A stretch of 64,000 bases of DNA. Origin: Solicola gregarius (GTDB taxonomy: Bacteria; Actinomycetota; Actinomycetes; Propionibacteriales; Nocardioidaceae). The stretch covers positions 868,001 to 932,000 of the forward strand of contig NZ_CP094970.1 in the NCBI RefSeq assembly GCF_025790165.1, read 5' to 3'. The translations under genes and the position numbers were made by a program. Shown here in pieces: positions 9,056-17,249 of the stretch. Below the pieces are notes generated by a model. The model was not told where the DNA came from and did not search any database. It was given only the letters and a program-made list of their open reading frames with translations. Within the stretch, counting starts at the first letter, position 1. Each line of letters starts with the position of its first letter.

Positions 9056-9324
9056 CTGTCAGGACCTCGCGTGCGGCGCGTTCGCCGCTCTCGACTCCGC
9101 CGTTGAGATAGCCCTGGCTATGGGTCGAGGTGTGTTCGCCGGCAAAGTGCACACCACACTCGGCCTTTCCTAGGTATCCCCAGTAACGGGTGTACTGCCC
9201 GGGCAGGAAGGCCGCGTACGAGCCGCGAACCCACGGGTCGTCGACCCACGAGTCGAGCCACGAACGGCCGTTGTACGCGTCCGCGATGCCAGGAACGCCC
9301 TGCTCGAATGCTGCGAGGTTTGCG
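9000..9324 (-). pseudogene. Flavin monoamine oxidase, C-terminal fragment cut by ISL3
   Basis: The minus strand carries the last about 107 codons of a flavin amine oxidase: WLDSWVDDPWVRGSYAAFLP, then RYWGYLGKAECGVHFAGEHT and HSQGYLNGGVESGERAAREV. The FAGEHT/GYLNGGVESGERAA block is the FAD-contacting C-terminus. The gene stops abruptly at the left end of the ISL3 element (9325). The rest is not found on the element's other side. The last codons overlap the end of the convergent LacI gene. Confidence 0.85.
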
Positions 9325-10763
9325 GGCTCATCCCAATCGGGGGTGTAGGAGTTGGGGTCTGAAGCCGCCGGTCTCGAGCAGGCTTCGGGCGATGTAGTTG
9401 GTCAGGTTGCGGAACCCGAGTGCGGAGCCGCGCAGGTGTTCGAGCCGTCCGTTGAGCGCCTCGGTCGGCCCGTTGCTGGTGCCGGGTCGTTCGAAGTAGG
9501 CGAGCACGTCAGCGGCTCGCTTCTTCAGGGTCCGGCCCAGGGTGGTGAGCTCGGTGAGCACCTTGGGGACGCCGGCGCTGAGGTCGGTGATCAGCTTCTC
9601 CATGAGCTCGCGGCCACGTTGCCGGTCCTCGTGGCGATAGGCGGCGATCATGCGCTGGTAGACACCCCAGGTCGCCTCGACCTCGACGTGAGCGTCATCA
9701 ACGAACAGCGCGCGTAGCCTGTCGCTCTGCTTGTCGGTGAGCAGGTCCGCGCCGGTGTGCAGCGTGCGCCGCGACTTGTAGAGCGGGTCGTCCCTGAACC
9801 CACGGTGCCCGTGGATCGCGAGTTGGACCCGGCGCCGGCACCTGTCGAGGGCGTCACCGGCCAGGCGCACGACGTGGAAGGGATCCATCACCGTGACCGC
9901 GTCCGGGATCTCCTCTGCAGCGGCGGTCTTGAACCCGGTGAAGCCGTCCATCGCGACCACCTCGACCGCGTCACGGAAGGCGTCGTCGCGGTCGGCGAGC
10001 CAGGTCTTGAACGCCGCCTTCGACCGGCCCTCGACCATGTCCAGCAGCCTTGCTGGGCCGGCGCCATCGCGAACCGGGGTGAGGTCGATGATCACGGTGA
10101 CGTACTTGTCGCCACGCCTGGTGTGGCGCCAGACGTGCTCATCGACGCCAATGACCTTCACGCCCTCGAACCGCGTGGGGTCGTTGATCAGCAGCCGCTT
10201 GCCTTCAGCCAGGACCGCGTTGTTGGCGGTGTCCCACGCGACCCCGAGTCCCTCGGCGACACGGGCGACGGTGAGGTGTGCGACCACGATCCCTTCCAGC
10301 GCCCACCGCAGCCCGGTGCGCGAGAGCTTCGCGCGTGGCTCCGCCGCGGCGCTGGTGTCTTGGCGCCACACGTGTCCGCAGTCGGCACAGCGGTAGCGGC
10401 GCACTACAACTTCCAGCACGGTCGGTCGCCAGCCCAGCGGCTCGTGGGCCAACCGCCGGATCACGGTGTCACGAGCAGCGCCTTCGCTGCCGCACCGTCG
10501 GCACCACTGATCTGGTTCCACCACGCGGCACGCGAGGACCGCACGATCCGGCTCAAGTTGTTGTCCGGTCACGCTCAGACCGAGGCCGTCGAGTCGAGCG
10601 AAGGCGGTCAGGTCAGGGCGGCCGAAGCCGGCAGGCGGGGTAGCGTCGGACACGTCGAGGTCTTTCGGATGGATGGCGTAGGAACCTCCGTCGTCGGGAG
10701 ACCTCGACGTCTATCTGCGGACCGACGCGCCCGGCCGACCTACACCGTCATCTGAGAAGACCC
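9325..10763 (-). mobile_element. ISL3-family insertion sequence
   Basis: The element has one transposase gene and imperfect terminal inverted repeats. The left end reads inward GGCTCATCCCAATCGG and then GGGTGTAGG. The right end, read inward on the minus strand, is GGGTCTTCTCAGATGACGG and then TGTAGG. The 8 bases on each side (9317-9324 and 10764-10771) do not match, so no target duplication is visible. Together with the missing amine oxidase 5' part, this points to recombination at the element after insertion. Confidence 0.8.
9328..10653 (-). CDS. ISL3-family transposase
   Basis: The transposase has 441 residues. A zinc-ribbon region lies near residues 50-95 (CRRCGSEGAARD, YRCADCGHVW), and a helix-turn-helix-like segment follows. 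The DDE positions are plausible at GVDEHVWRH, VVAMDGFTGF and GPTEALNGRLE. The length is normal and the frame is intact, so the element may still be active. The stop codon sits inside the terminal inverted repeat. Confidence 0.93.
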   Translation of the reverse strand: MSDATPPAGFGRPDLTAFARLDGLGLSVTGQQLEPDRAVLACRVVEPDQWCRRCGSEGAARDTVIRRLAHEPLGWRPTVLEVVVRRYRCADCGHVWRQDTSAAAEPRAKLSRTGLRWALEGIVVAHLTVARVAEGLGVAWDTANNAVLAEGKRLLINDPTRFEGVKVIGVDEHVWRHTRRGDKYVTVIIDLTPVRDGAGPARLLDMVEGRSKAAFKTWLADRDDAFRDAVEVVAMDGFTGFKTAAAEEIPDAVTVMDPFHVVRLAGDALDRCRRRVQLAIHGHRGFRDDPLYKSRRTLHTGADLLTDKQSDRLRALFVDDAHVEVEATWGVYQRMIAAYRHEDRQRGRELMEKLITDLSAGVPKVLTELTTLGRTLKKRAADVLAYFERPGTSNGPTEALNGRLEHLRGSALGFRNLTNYIARSLLETGGFRPQLLHPRLG

Positions 10764-10987
10764 CTGAAACGTCTTCGCCGACGACGGGGCCGGCGAGGAG
10801 GAGGGCGCGGTGAGCTAAAAGAATGGAGCTTGCTCGGCTTCGACGCCGCCGCAAGCTCCGGTGAAACGGTCGGTACTGGTCGGTCGTCGTCGGTCACCAC
10901 CGGATGGCGGCGTCCTCCACGCTCGGCGTTTGCGCAGGTCAGCGGCTCGTTCGCCCGGTGGGCGCATCAAGCGATAGACGCAAAGCC

Positions 10988-11027
10988 GACGTGATTAGGT
11001 CGTCGGTTCGATTCCGACAGGCGGCTC
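10988..11027 (+). tRNA. tRNA 3'-end remnant (T-arm plus acceptor strand)
   Basis: Positions 11002-11018 form a perfect T-arm (stem GTCGG/CCGAC, loop TTCGATT). A 7-base acceptor-like strand AGGCGGC and a T follow, ending at 11026. The matching 5' acceptor GCCGCCT and a D-arm/anticodon arm are not found upstream at the right distance. This is therefore a tRNA fragment, such as is left at an integration site, rather than a working gene. The acceptor sequence would fit a tRNA-Thr type, but that is a guess. Confidence 0.55.
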
Positions 11028-11036
11028 TGGCGAACA

Positions 11037-11068
11037 GCCCCTGGCCTGCGGAAACGCAGGGCAGGGGC
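11037..11068 (+). terminator. Strong GAAA-loop hairpin, probable terminator
   Basis: The arms GCCCCTG-G-CCTGCG and CGCAGG-G-CAGGGGC pair over 13 of 14 positions with one G/G mismatch, closed by a GAAA tetraloop. It lies 10 bases after the tRNA remnant, where a tRNA terminator would be expected. There is no T-run, which is common in actinobacteria. Confidence 0.7.
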
Positions 11069-11285
11069 GGTTCGGTTCTGGTGGTCGCGCGATGCGCTGG
11101 CCTCACGGCTCTGCCCGACACCGACGTCGCTCTCCTCTGCGACGGACCCCTCGCCGGCTGAGCGCTCGCGGCCGGCATCCTGTCCGTGTGCCGATAGGCC
11201 TCGCACCGCTCGGCAACGCAGCGTGGCGTTGCGTCGCGACCTGGCGACGGCTCGGCGGGGCGCGATCGTCTCGTGCGTTGGCGGA

Positions 11286-11597
11286 CTACGGGAGCTTGGA
11301 CGCGAGGACGTCGGCCGCCAGGATCTCGGGTGCTGCGCCGAGGAGGTGCTGGTTGGCCATCAGGGCTGCGACGATGGCGCCGTTGGCGTGGGCGTCGCGA
11401 GCGGCTTCGTCGGGGAATGCATCGAAGATCCAGAAGGTGTCGGCGTGGGTTCTAGCCGCGAACCAGACAATCGTTCCTACTTCTTCGTTGGCGAGTGCGA
11501 CAGCGCCGGCGAGCAGATCGGCGACCGCGTCGTGCTGTCCATCGGCCGCGACGATCTTGGCGACGAAGGCATACGGAAGTGATGCGGGTGTGGACAT
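11286..11597 (-). CDS. ABM-fold monooxygenase (putative quinol monooxygenase)
   Basis: The 103-residue protein has the antibiotic biosynthesis monooxygenase pattern: a beta strand FVAKIVAADGQHDAVADLL, then GTIVWFAARTHADTFWIFDAF and the helix FPDEAARDAHANGAIVAAL. Such proteins are small cofactor-free dimers acting on quinols or related aromatics. AAGGAGA lies just upstream of the ATG. It is divergent from the GlxA-type regulator at 11705, which may control it. Confidence 0.82.
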   Translation of the reverse strand: MSTPASLPYAFVAKIVAADGQHDAVADLLAGAVALANEEVGTIVWFAARTHADTFWIFDAFPDEAARDAHANGAIVAALMANQHLLGAAPEILAADVLASKLP

Positions 11598-11704
11598 GAG
11601 GGACTCTCCTTGACGTCGGGGTTCTTCGTGGGACGAGTTCAGCGTATGACGAGCGAGGGCCGATGGGGAGTGGCGTATACGGCAGTATTGCTATTGTTTA
11701 CGTC

Positions 11705-12646
11705 ATGCGTATCGGACTGATCGCGATCGACGGCTGCTTCGGTTCGGCTATCGCGTCGATCATCGACATCGTGCGGGTGGCCGACGGAGCCCGCGGCGAT
11801 GTCGACCCGCGGATCAACCCGATCGAACTCGCCATCCTCGGACCGAAACGGCGAGTGACCACGACGGCATCGATGACCCTGTCGGTTGACCACCCGCTGT
11901 CGGAGTCCGCAGAGTTCGACGTGGTCGTCGTCCCTGCGCTTGGAACCCTTACGGCCGCCGCTACCAACGACGTCCTCCAGAGCCGAGATGCTCGTTCGGT
12001 CATCGCCTCGCTCGGGCGCCTCGACGAGGCGACCACCCGGATCGCCGCGGCGTGCACCGGCGTGTTCGCTGTCGCCGAGACCGGACGGATGCATCATCGG
12101 AGGGCGACGACCAGCTGGTTCCTGGGGCCGGAGTTCCTGAAGCGCTATCCGACCGTCGCCCTCGATCTCGACACCATGGTCGTGGTCGACGGGAACCTCG
12201 TCACCGCCGGCGCCGCGTTCGCCCACATCGACCTCGCGCTCTCACTCGTGCGATCGATCAGCCCCGACCTGGCCCAACATGTCGCCAAGCTCCTCATCAT
12301 CGACGAGCGTCCGTCGCAGGCGGCCTTCGTCGCCTACGAACATCTCCGGCACGAGGACCCGATCGTCGTCGAGTTCGAACGCTTCGTGCGCGCCCGCCTG
12401 GACGAACCGTTCAACGTCGCCTTCGTCGCGCAGTCGCTCGGCACCAGCCGGCGCACCCTCGAACGACGAGTCCGTGCGGCGCTCAACCTCACTCCGCTCG
12501 GCTTCGTCCAACGGCTTCGCATCGAACGAGCTCGGCACCTCTCAGCAACCACGGACTTCACCTCCGCCGAGATCGCGCTACGGGTCGGCTACGCGAACGC
12601 CGAGACTCTGCGCTCCCTCCTGCGCAGGGAGCGACGCCGTTCCTGA
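11705..12646 (+). CDS. GlxA-type AraC regulator with DJ-1/PfpI domain
   Basis: The protein has 313 residues from ATG 11705. The N-terminal half is a DJ-1/PfpI-like sensor (IGLIAIDGCFGSAIASIIDI, FDVVVVPALGTLT, ACTGVFAVAETG). The last about 100 residues are the AraC double helix-turn-helix (FVAQSLGTSRRTLERRVRAA, then SAEIALRVGYANAETLRSLL). An in-frame ATG at 11663 adds 14 unlikely residues. It is divergent from the ABM monooxygenase, its likely target. Confidence 0.87.
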   Translation: MRIGLIAIDGCFGSAIASIIDIVRVADGARGDVDPRINPIELAILGPKRRVTTTASMTLSVDHPLSESAEFDVVVVPALGTLTAAATNDVLQSRDARSVIASLGRLDEATTRIAAACTGVFAVAETGRMHHRRATTSWFLGPEFLKRYPTVALDLDTMVVVDGNLVTAGAAFAHIDLALSLVRSISPDLAQHVAKLLIIDERPSQAAFVAYEHLRHEDPIVVEFERFVRARLDEPFNVAFVAQSLGTSRRTLERRVRAALNLTPLGFVQRLRIERARHLSATTDFTSAEIALRVGYANAETLRSLLRRERRRS

Positions 12647-12857
12647 CCTATCGCCATGCCTGTAGCCGGTGTCCTAGCGCTCGACTGGAACCACCTCTCA
12701 GCACGTCGCGTCGACGCTCCTGCGTCGCCCCTGGACTACCCACTCGACACGCCCGCAGCACAGCCCATGTGACGTGCCCCGGCTTCCCGGACGGTCGGGG
12801 TTGGTGGCTGTGATGTCGCTGCGTTCTCGTCGAGAGGGTCAGCAGACCCGATCAGAG

Positions 12858-13037
12858 CCGATTGGGATGAGCCGCGAAGGCGGTTAGGTCAGGGCGGCCG
12901 AAGCCGGCCGGCGGGGTAGCGTCGGTCACGTCGAGGTCTTTCGGATGGATGGCGTAGGAACCTCCGTCGTCGGGAGACCTCGACGTCTATCTGCGGACCG
13001 ACGCTCCCGGCCGACCTACACCCTCATCTGGGAAGAG
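12858..13037. repeat. Deleted ISL3 remnant (ends of a related element)
   Basis: From about 12878 to 13037 the sequence closely matches 10608-10763 of the intact ISL3 element: the transposase 5' codons, the spacer and the right terminal repeat, here GGCTCTTCCCAGATGAGGG read inward. At 12858-12873 is an exact 16-base copy of the left-end repeat in inverted orientation (CCGATTGGGATGAGCC), joined directly to transposase codon about 19. All the internal transposase is gone. The stretch 12647-12857 holds no gene I can see. Confidence 0.8.
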
Positions 13038-13072
13038 CCCCCAAACCGTGCAGCACCTGCAGGGCCCGGCGC

Positions 13073-14755
13073 GTGGCCTGGACCACGCCGCGTGTCGACT
13101 TCTGCTATCACTGCCTGCCCGGTGGACCGTTCGAGCCACCGCCCTGTCGTCGCTGCGGCGGAACCCCTGGATACGAGTACTACTCCCAAGGACTTTGCGA
13201 GCGCTGCCACAACGCTGCCTCGCAACGCCTCGAATCGTGTCGGGACTGTCTGGCATGGGGTGTGATCCGCAAGCACAAATGGCTGTGCTGGCGCTGTCAC
13301 AGCTGGCGTCAACGACTTCCTCGCGACGCCTGCCGGATCTGCCGGCGCACCGACCAGCCGGTCACCGAAGCCCATGTGTGCAACCTGTGCGACCGGCAGA
13401 TGGTGATCCATCTCGGCAGCACCGTCGAACAGGCCAACCTCCACGGGCAGCAGCTCTATCTGGCCAACATCGCCTGGCCTGCTACCCGGCCCCTCACCGG
13501 CAACGTCCGCGGGGCCAGCAAGCCACGTACTCCGCGCCGCGACCCGGGACACGGTTCGGTCGAATTCTCCCCGATCGAACAGCTCCAGCTGGTCTTGTTC
13601 GAGATGCCACGTGACCTGGCCGCCGCCCGCGCCAAGGGACCTTGGGCTGACCCGCCCGACGCCAAGATGGCCGCGTTCCTCGACGCCGCGGTCCTCGACC
13701 ACGCCCGCCGGCACGGCTGGGCAAAGTCCACGGTCAAACGCACCCGGCTCGCGATGCGTGTCCTGCAACTCATGCAGGACACTCCCGGTTCCATGCTGCT
13801 GGCCAGCGACGCGATGCAGCTGCAGACGATCGGGTTGACCGCGATCCCGGTCATCGACGTCGCCACGGCCGCCGGTGTGATGCTCGACGACCGTCAACCC
13901 GCAATCCATGCATGGTTCGCTACGACTGTCGCCGGGCTGCCCGAGCAGATGCGCACCGATCTGACCGAGTGGTTCGACGTCATGGTCAACGGCTCGACCA
14001 CCCCGCCGCGGCGGCACCCTCGCGACCACACAACTGTCCGGGTCCACCTGCGCTGGGCAATGCCTGCACTCAGCATCTGGGCCGAGCAGGGTCACCAGTC
14101 GCTGCGCGAGATCACCTCGGCCGATATCCGCGCCATCCTCCCGACCTCGGGCAACCCGCGCTCGACCATGGGTGCCGGACTCCGCTCGATCCTCACCCTG
14201 CTCAAGGCCCGCAAGATCCTCTTCGTCAACCCGATCGCCCGCATCCAGACTGGAAGCTACGAACGGCGCGATCCGCTGCCGGCACACGCCGACAAGATCC
14301 GAGAGGCCTTGCTCTCGCCCGACCCAGCCTGCGCCTCGCTGGCCGCCCTGGCCACCTTCCACGGCCTGCGCGCCGGCGAACTGCGAAACCTGCACCTGAC
14401 CGATCTCAACGCCAACCGCGTCCACGTGGGCGGGCGGAACATCCTGCTCGCCGAACCCGTCCGCGTCCGGCTCGCTGCGTGGCTCGACCACCGCAACCGA
14501 CGATGGCCCCACACCGCCAACCCGCACGTGTTCCTCAACCACCGCAACTCCAGCCGCGCCACCCCGGTCGGGCCACGCTGGCTCACCCTCACAACAGGGA
14601 TCCCCATCCAAGACATGCGAGAAGACCGCATCCTGCACGAAGCCCGCGCAACCAGCGGCGACGTCCGCCGCATCTGCGACCTGTTCGGACTCACCGTCGA
14701 AGCAGCCCTGCGCTACCTGCCCCCGGCCGAACTCGACGACCAGGAGTCCTCCTGA
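13073..14755 (+). CDS. Zinc-ribbon tyrosine recombinase/integrase, 5'-truncated
   Basis: The product is 560 residues from a GTG at 13073. The N-terminal 110 residues carry several zinc-ribbon pairs (FCYHC, PCRRCGG, GLCERCH, SCRDC, WLCWRCH, ACRICRR, HVCNLC). The C-terminal half has tyrosine recombinase landmarks: Arg433 in FHGLRAGELRNL, His522 and Arg525 in LHEARATSGD and Tyr548 in ALRYLPP. The usual GH before the tyrosine is FGLT here. In-frame codons from 13040 encode KPCSTCRARR, the first zinc pair, but no start codon remains before the ISL3 remnant ends at 13037. The true N-terminus was therefore lost. It may still be made in shortened form. Confidence 0.78.
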   Translation: MAWTTPRVDFCYHCLPGGPFEPPPCRRCGGTPGYEYYSQGLCERCHNAASQRLESCRDCLAWGVIRKHKWLCWRCHSWRQRLPRDACRICRRTDQPVTEAHVCNLCDRQMVIHLGSTVEQANLHGQQLYLANIAWPATRPLTGNVRGASKPRTPRRDPGHGSVEFSPIEQLQLVLFEMPRDLAAARAKGPWADPPDAKMAAFLDAAVLDHARRHGWAKSTVKRTRLAMRVLQLMQDTPGSMLLASDAMQLQTIGLTAIPVIDVATAAGVMLDDRQPAIHAWFATTVAGLPEQMRTDLTEWFDVMVNGSTTPPRRHPRDHTTVRVHLRWAMPALSIWAEQGHQSLREITSADIRAILPTSGNPRSTMGAGLRSILTLLKARKILFVNPIARIQTGSYERRDPLPAHADKIREALLSPDPACASLAALATFHGLRAGELRNLHLTDLNANRVHVGGRNILLAEPVRVRLAAWLDHRNRRWPHTANPHVFLNHRNSSRATPVGPRWLTLTTGIPIQDMREDRILHEARATSGDVRRICDLFGLTVEAALRYLPPAELDDQESS

Positions 14756-14822
14756 CACACCCCGACCGCCCCGAGTTCGCGAACCCGTAACCATATAAGC
14801 GATCTGTGCGAGGCTAGACACG

Positions 14823-15245
14823 TCAGTTCCCACCCTCAAACACCTCAGAATTCGCGAACTCACCCGAGGTCTCGACGAAATGCTCGACCGGCCCGGTCGA
14901 GGTCTGGGTGACCGACAGGTCGATGCCCGGGATCAACGACACCGCGGTGCCGGTGACCGTGACACTTGCTTTTTCGGCGTCGAGGTCGACCGTCACGTGC
15001 ACATCAGTCAGGCTGCCCTCCGACAGCCAATCCGCGTACTCGTAGGCCGTTCGTGAGGCCTGCTCACTGGAACCGCCGATCCGGCGAGCGTCGGCGGCAC
15101 CTTCCTCCGCGGCCGCCTGCGCGACGCGTTGTGCGTCGATGCGCAGGTAGGCCTGGATGACCATCATCAGCATCAACAGCAGCACCGGGACGACGATCAT
15201 GAACTCGATCGTCGTGAATCCGCGCTCCCTGTGGTGTTTGCCCAT
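14823..15245 (-). CDS. tadE: TadE-like pilus assembly protein
   Basis: The protein has 140 residues with a short basic start, RERGFTTIEFMIVVPVLLLM, which is a prepilin-like TadE N-terminus with Glu after the cleavage-type Gly-Phe. One membrane helix precedes an extracytoplasmic domain with repeated Val/Thr strands (VHVTVDLDAEKASVTVTGTA). TadE proteins are minor pilins of Flp/Tad machines. GGAGCGG precedes the ATG. It is the last gene of the minus-strand Tad locus, converging on the recombinase. Confidence 0.82.
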   Translation of the reverse strand: MGKHHRERGFTTIEFMIVVPVLLLMLMMVIQAYLRIDAQRVAQAAAEEGAADARRIGGSSEQASRTAYEYADWLSEGSLTDVHVTVDLDAEKASVTVTGTAVSLIPGIDLSVTQTSTGPVEHFVETSGEFANSEVFEGGN

Positions 15246-15266
15246 GATGGTCCGCTCCGCCCGTGG

Positions 15267-15491
15267 CTAGGACCGGCCTGTGAGCTCAGCGATCGTCTTG
15301 GGAAGGTCTTCCTTCTTGTCGTTGAACATCGACCTCACGATCAGCCCGGCCGCGACGGCCAGGGTCAGGATCACGCCGGCGAGGATCAGCCACTCCAGCA
15401 CCGTGAACCCGGACTCGTCGTCGCGCTGGCGTGCTCGGGTGAGCTCGTACCTCGACGTGACGTAGGCCCGCCACACATTCAGCTCGTCCAT
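15267..15491 (-). CDS. Flp pilin-like small membrane protein
   Basis: This 74-residue protein carries DDESGFTVLEWLILAGVIL, a prepilin-type segment with Gly-Phe-Thr-x-x-Glu followed by one membrane helix, then a short polar tail. That matches the Flp major pilin layout, although the leader before the Gly is longer than usual (about 28 residues). GAAGGGGAAG lies upstream. Its place between tadC and tadE supports a pilin role. Confidence 0.7.
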   Translation of the reverse strand: MDELNVWRAYVTSRYELTRARQRDDESGFTVLEWLILAGVILTLAVAAGLIVRSMFNDKKEDLPKTIAELTGRS

Positions 15492-15510
15492 TGGGAACCA
15501 CTTCCCCTTC

Positions 15511-16389
15511 TTAGGTGTGAATCAGAATGACCGCGGTCGGATAGAACAGGTAAGCGATGAAGACCACGACGACCAGGACCTGAGCGAAGCTCATCGACTT
15601 CGACCGCTGCTCTGCAACCTCGCGTTCGTCCTCGATGCGCTGATTGCGCAGAGTCTCGGCGCGAGCGTTCAAAGAGTTGCGGACCTTCGCGCCTTCGTCG
15701 CCGACCAACATCAGCGCGCCGCCGAGCGTCTCGAGTTGCTCGATGCCGTACTCGCGGCCAAGGTCCGCGAGCGCCTCCCACGGCGTGACGCCCGCCTGGC
15801 GGGCGCGCAGCAGCGCGTCGTCGAGGCGTTGAAATGCCCAGCCGTGGCAGATCTTCGCCGCCGCCGGCAGCGCCTCCGGATGCCCGCGGCCGGCGGCCAA
15901 CTGCAGCGCAACCAGATCCAGATAGACCGACAGAGAACGGCGAAAGTCGCGCCGTGCCTGTTTGGCCTCCTCCCGCAGCTGGGCTACCGCAGCCACCCCG
16001 GCGGCCGCGGCACCGAACAGGCATACCAGGGCCGGGATCTCGACCGGCAGGCCGAGCCCGCCGAGTGTGGCCACGACGCCGAGCATCGCCGGCACCAGGA
16101 ATCCCGCCAGCACCAGGAGCGCGGCGCGGGGCGCGAAATCCTCGGGTGTGCGGCCGGTGATCGCCAGATCGCGTTGCAGGCCGGGGAACTCGATCCCGTG
16201 CCGGCTCAGGGTGTTAGCGGCGAGGGTGAACAGCCGCGGCGCTTTGGCGCCGGTGTTGTGTGCGCGGGCACGGCCGCGTTCCCACCGGTCGATGTCGGCC
16301 GGGATGTTCGGTCGGGCCGGGACCAGCGCGGCGGCCAGCCACACCAGCCCGAGGCCGACTCCGGCGCTGAGTGCGAACGCGGCGATCAT
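15511..16389 (-). CDS. tadC: TadC-like pilus inner-membrane protein
   Basis: The 292-residue protein has membrane helices near both ends (FALSAGVGLGLVWLAAALV at the start, FAQVLVVVVFIAYLFYPTAV at the end). The central T2SF-type cytoplasmic domain contains FRRSLSVYLDLVALQLAAGR and LETLGGALMLVGDEGAKVRN. The start ATG at 16389 overlaps the tadB stop (ATGA). The frame is open further upstream, but that part is antisense-like inside tadB. It pairs with TadB to form the platform of the Tad machine. Confidence 0.87.
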   Translation of the reverse strand: MIAAFALSAGVGLGLVWLAAALVPARPNIPADIDRWERGRARAHNTGAKAPRLFTLAANTLSRHGIEFPGLQRDLAITGRTPEDFAPRAALLVLAGFLVPAMLGVVATLGGLGLPVEIPALVCLFGAAAAGVAAVAQLREEAKQARRDFRRSLSVYLDLVALQLAAGRGHPEALPAAAKICHGWAFQRLDDALLRARQAGVTPWEALADLGREYGIEQLETLGGALMLVGDEGAKVRNSLNARAETLRNQRIEDEREVAEQRSKSMSFAQVLVVVVFIAYLFYPTAVILIHT

Positions 16390-17249
16390 CGCAGCGCTCC
16401 AGCGTCGGCGGAGCGGTCCAGGATCCGCCGCGGCGGCGGAGGTTCGGACAGCACCCGGATTCGGATGAACGCGCCGATCCACATGACAACGAAGACCGCG
16501 AGCAGGATCTGCCCGGTCACGGTGCCGTACGGCTCGACGTAGCCGCGGGCGAACACGGCTTGGGCGATGATGAGCAGTCCGATCACCACCACGATCGAGC
16601 GTGCCTGCCGCCGCAGCCCCTTGCGTTGGGTCTCGATCTTGGTGCGCATATCGAGCTCCTGACGAAGCGATGTCGACAGCGTCGTCAGCAGCTGCACTAG
16701 TTCGGGGCCCTGCAGCTGGGAGTTGAGGATCAGCGCCGCTACGACGACGTCGACGCTCTCGTCGTCGATGTCGTCGGCGAACTCCTGCAATGCCGTGCGC
16801 AGGTCCACCCGTACGGCGATGTTTCCGGCAAGTCGCGACAGGTGCGGTCGGATGATCGCCGGTGCGGTCTGCGCGCTTGCCGGGATCGTCTCCTCCAGGC
16901 CGATGCCGCCCTTGACGAGGTCGCGGACCGACTCGGTCCACGTGGCGACCGCTTCCATCCGCGCGATGCTGCGGTCTGAGACCGCGGCGCCGCCGAAGAT
17001 CATCGGCCACAACATCACCACGGCCACCGCGGCCGCGCCGGCGATCACCCACCGGGTCAGCAGCACCATCACCACCGCGGCGAGAACCGCGACCGCGACC
17101 GTTCGGGGATTCATCCCGGCCGGCAACCGTCGGCGACGAGTCGGCCGGGCAACACCCGTGCGGCCGCCGCGCACGATGACGGCCAGCCAGACCAGCCCGG
17201 CGCCGATCCCGGCGCCGAAGATGACAGCGGAAAGCGTGATCGGGCTCAT
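16386..17249 (-). CDS. tadB: TadB-like pilus inner-membrane protein
   Basis: The protein has 287 residues from ATG 17249, which overlaps the tadA stop by 4 bp. An ATG four codons earlier would overlap by 16. Two N-terminal helices precede a T2SF domain (WTESVRDLVKGGIGLEETI, LRTALQEFADDIDDESVDVV, LQGPELVQLLTTLSTSLRQE), followed by two C-terminal helices. It is the partner of TadC, and the overlaps on both sides indicate translational coupling. Confidence 0.87.
   Translation of the reverse strand: MSPITLSAVIFGAGIGAGLVWLAVIVRGGRTGVARPTRRRRLPAGMNPRTVAVAVLAAVVMVLLTRWVIAGAAAVAVVMLWPMIFGGAAVSDRSIARMEAVATWTESVRDLVKGGIGLEETIPASAQTAPAIIRPHLSRLAGNIAVRVDLRTALQEFADDIDDESVDVVVAALILNSQLQGPELVQLLTTLSTSLRQELDMRTKIETQRKGLRRQARSIVVVIGLLIIAQAVFARGYVEPYGTVTGQILLAVFVVMWIGAFIRIRVLSEPPPPRRILDRSADAGALR

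Larger units (their letters stand above)
10764..11285. other. Gene-free stretch with tRNA remnant and hairpin
   Basis: No protein gene is convincing here. The stretch contains the tRNA 3'-end fragment at 10988-11027 and the hairpin at 11037-11068, annotated separately. The rest (10764-10985 and 11069-11285) shows nothing I recognise. Confidence 0.5.

Noticed and set aside
13016-14863. 615-codon minus-strand frame opposite the recombinase
   Set aside because: It is the antisense of a gene with clear zinc ribbons and recombinase motifs; its own product has no recognisable features.
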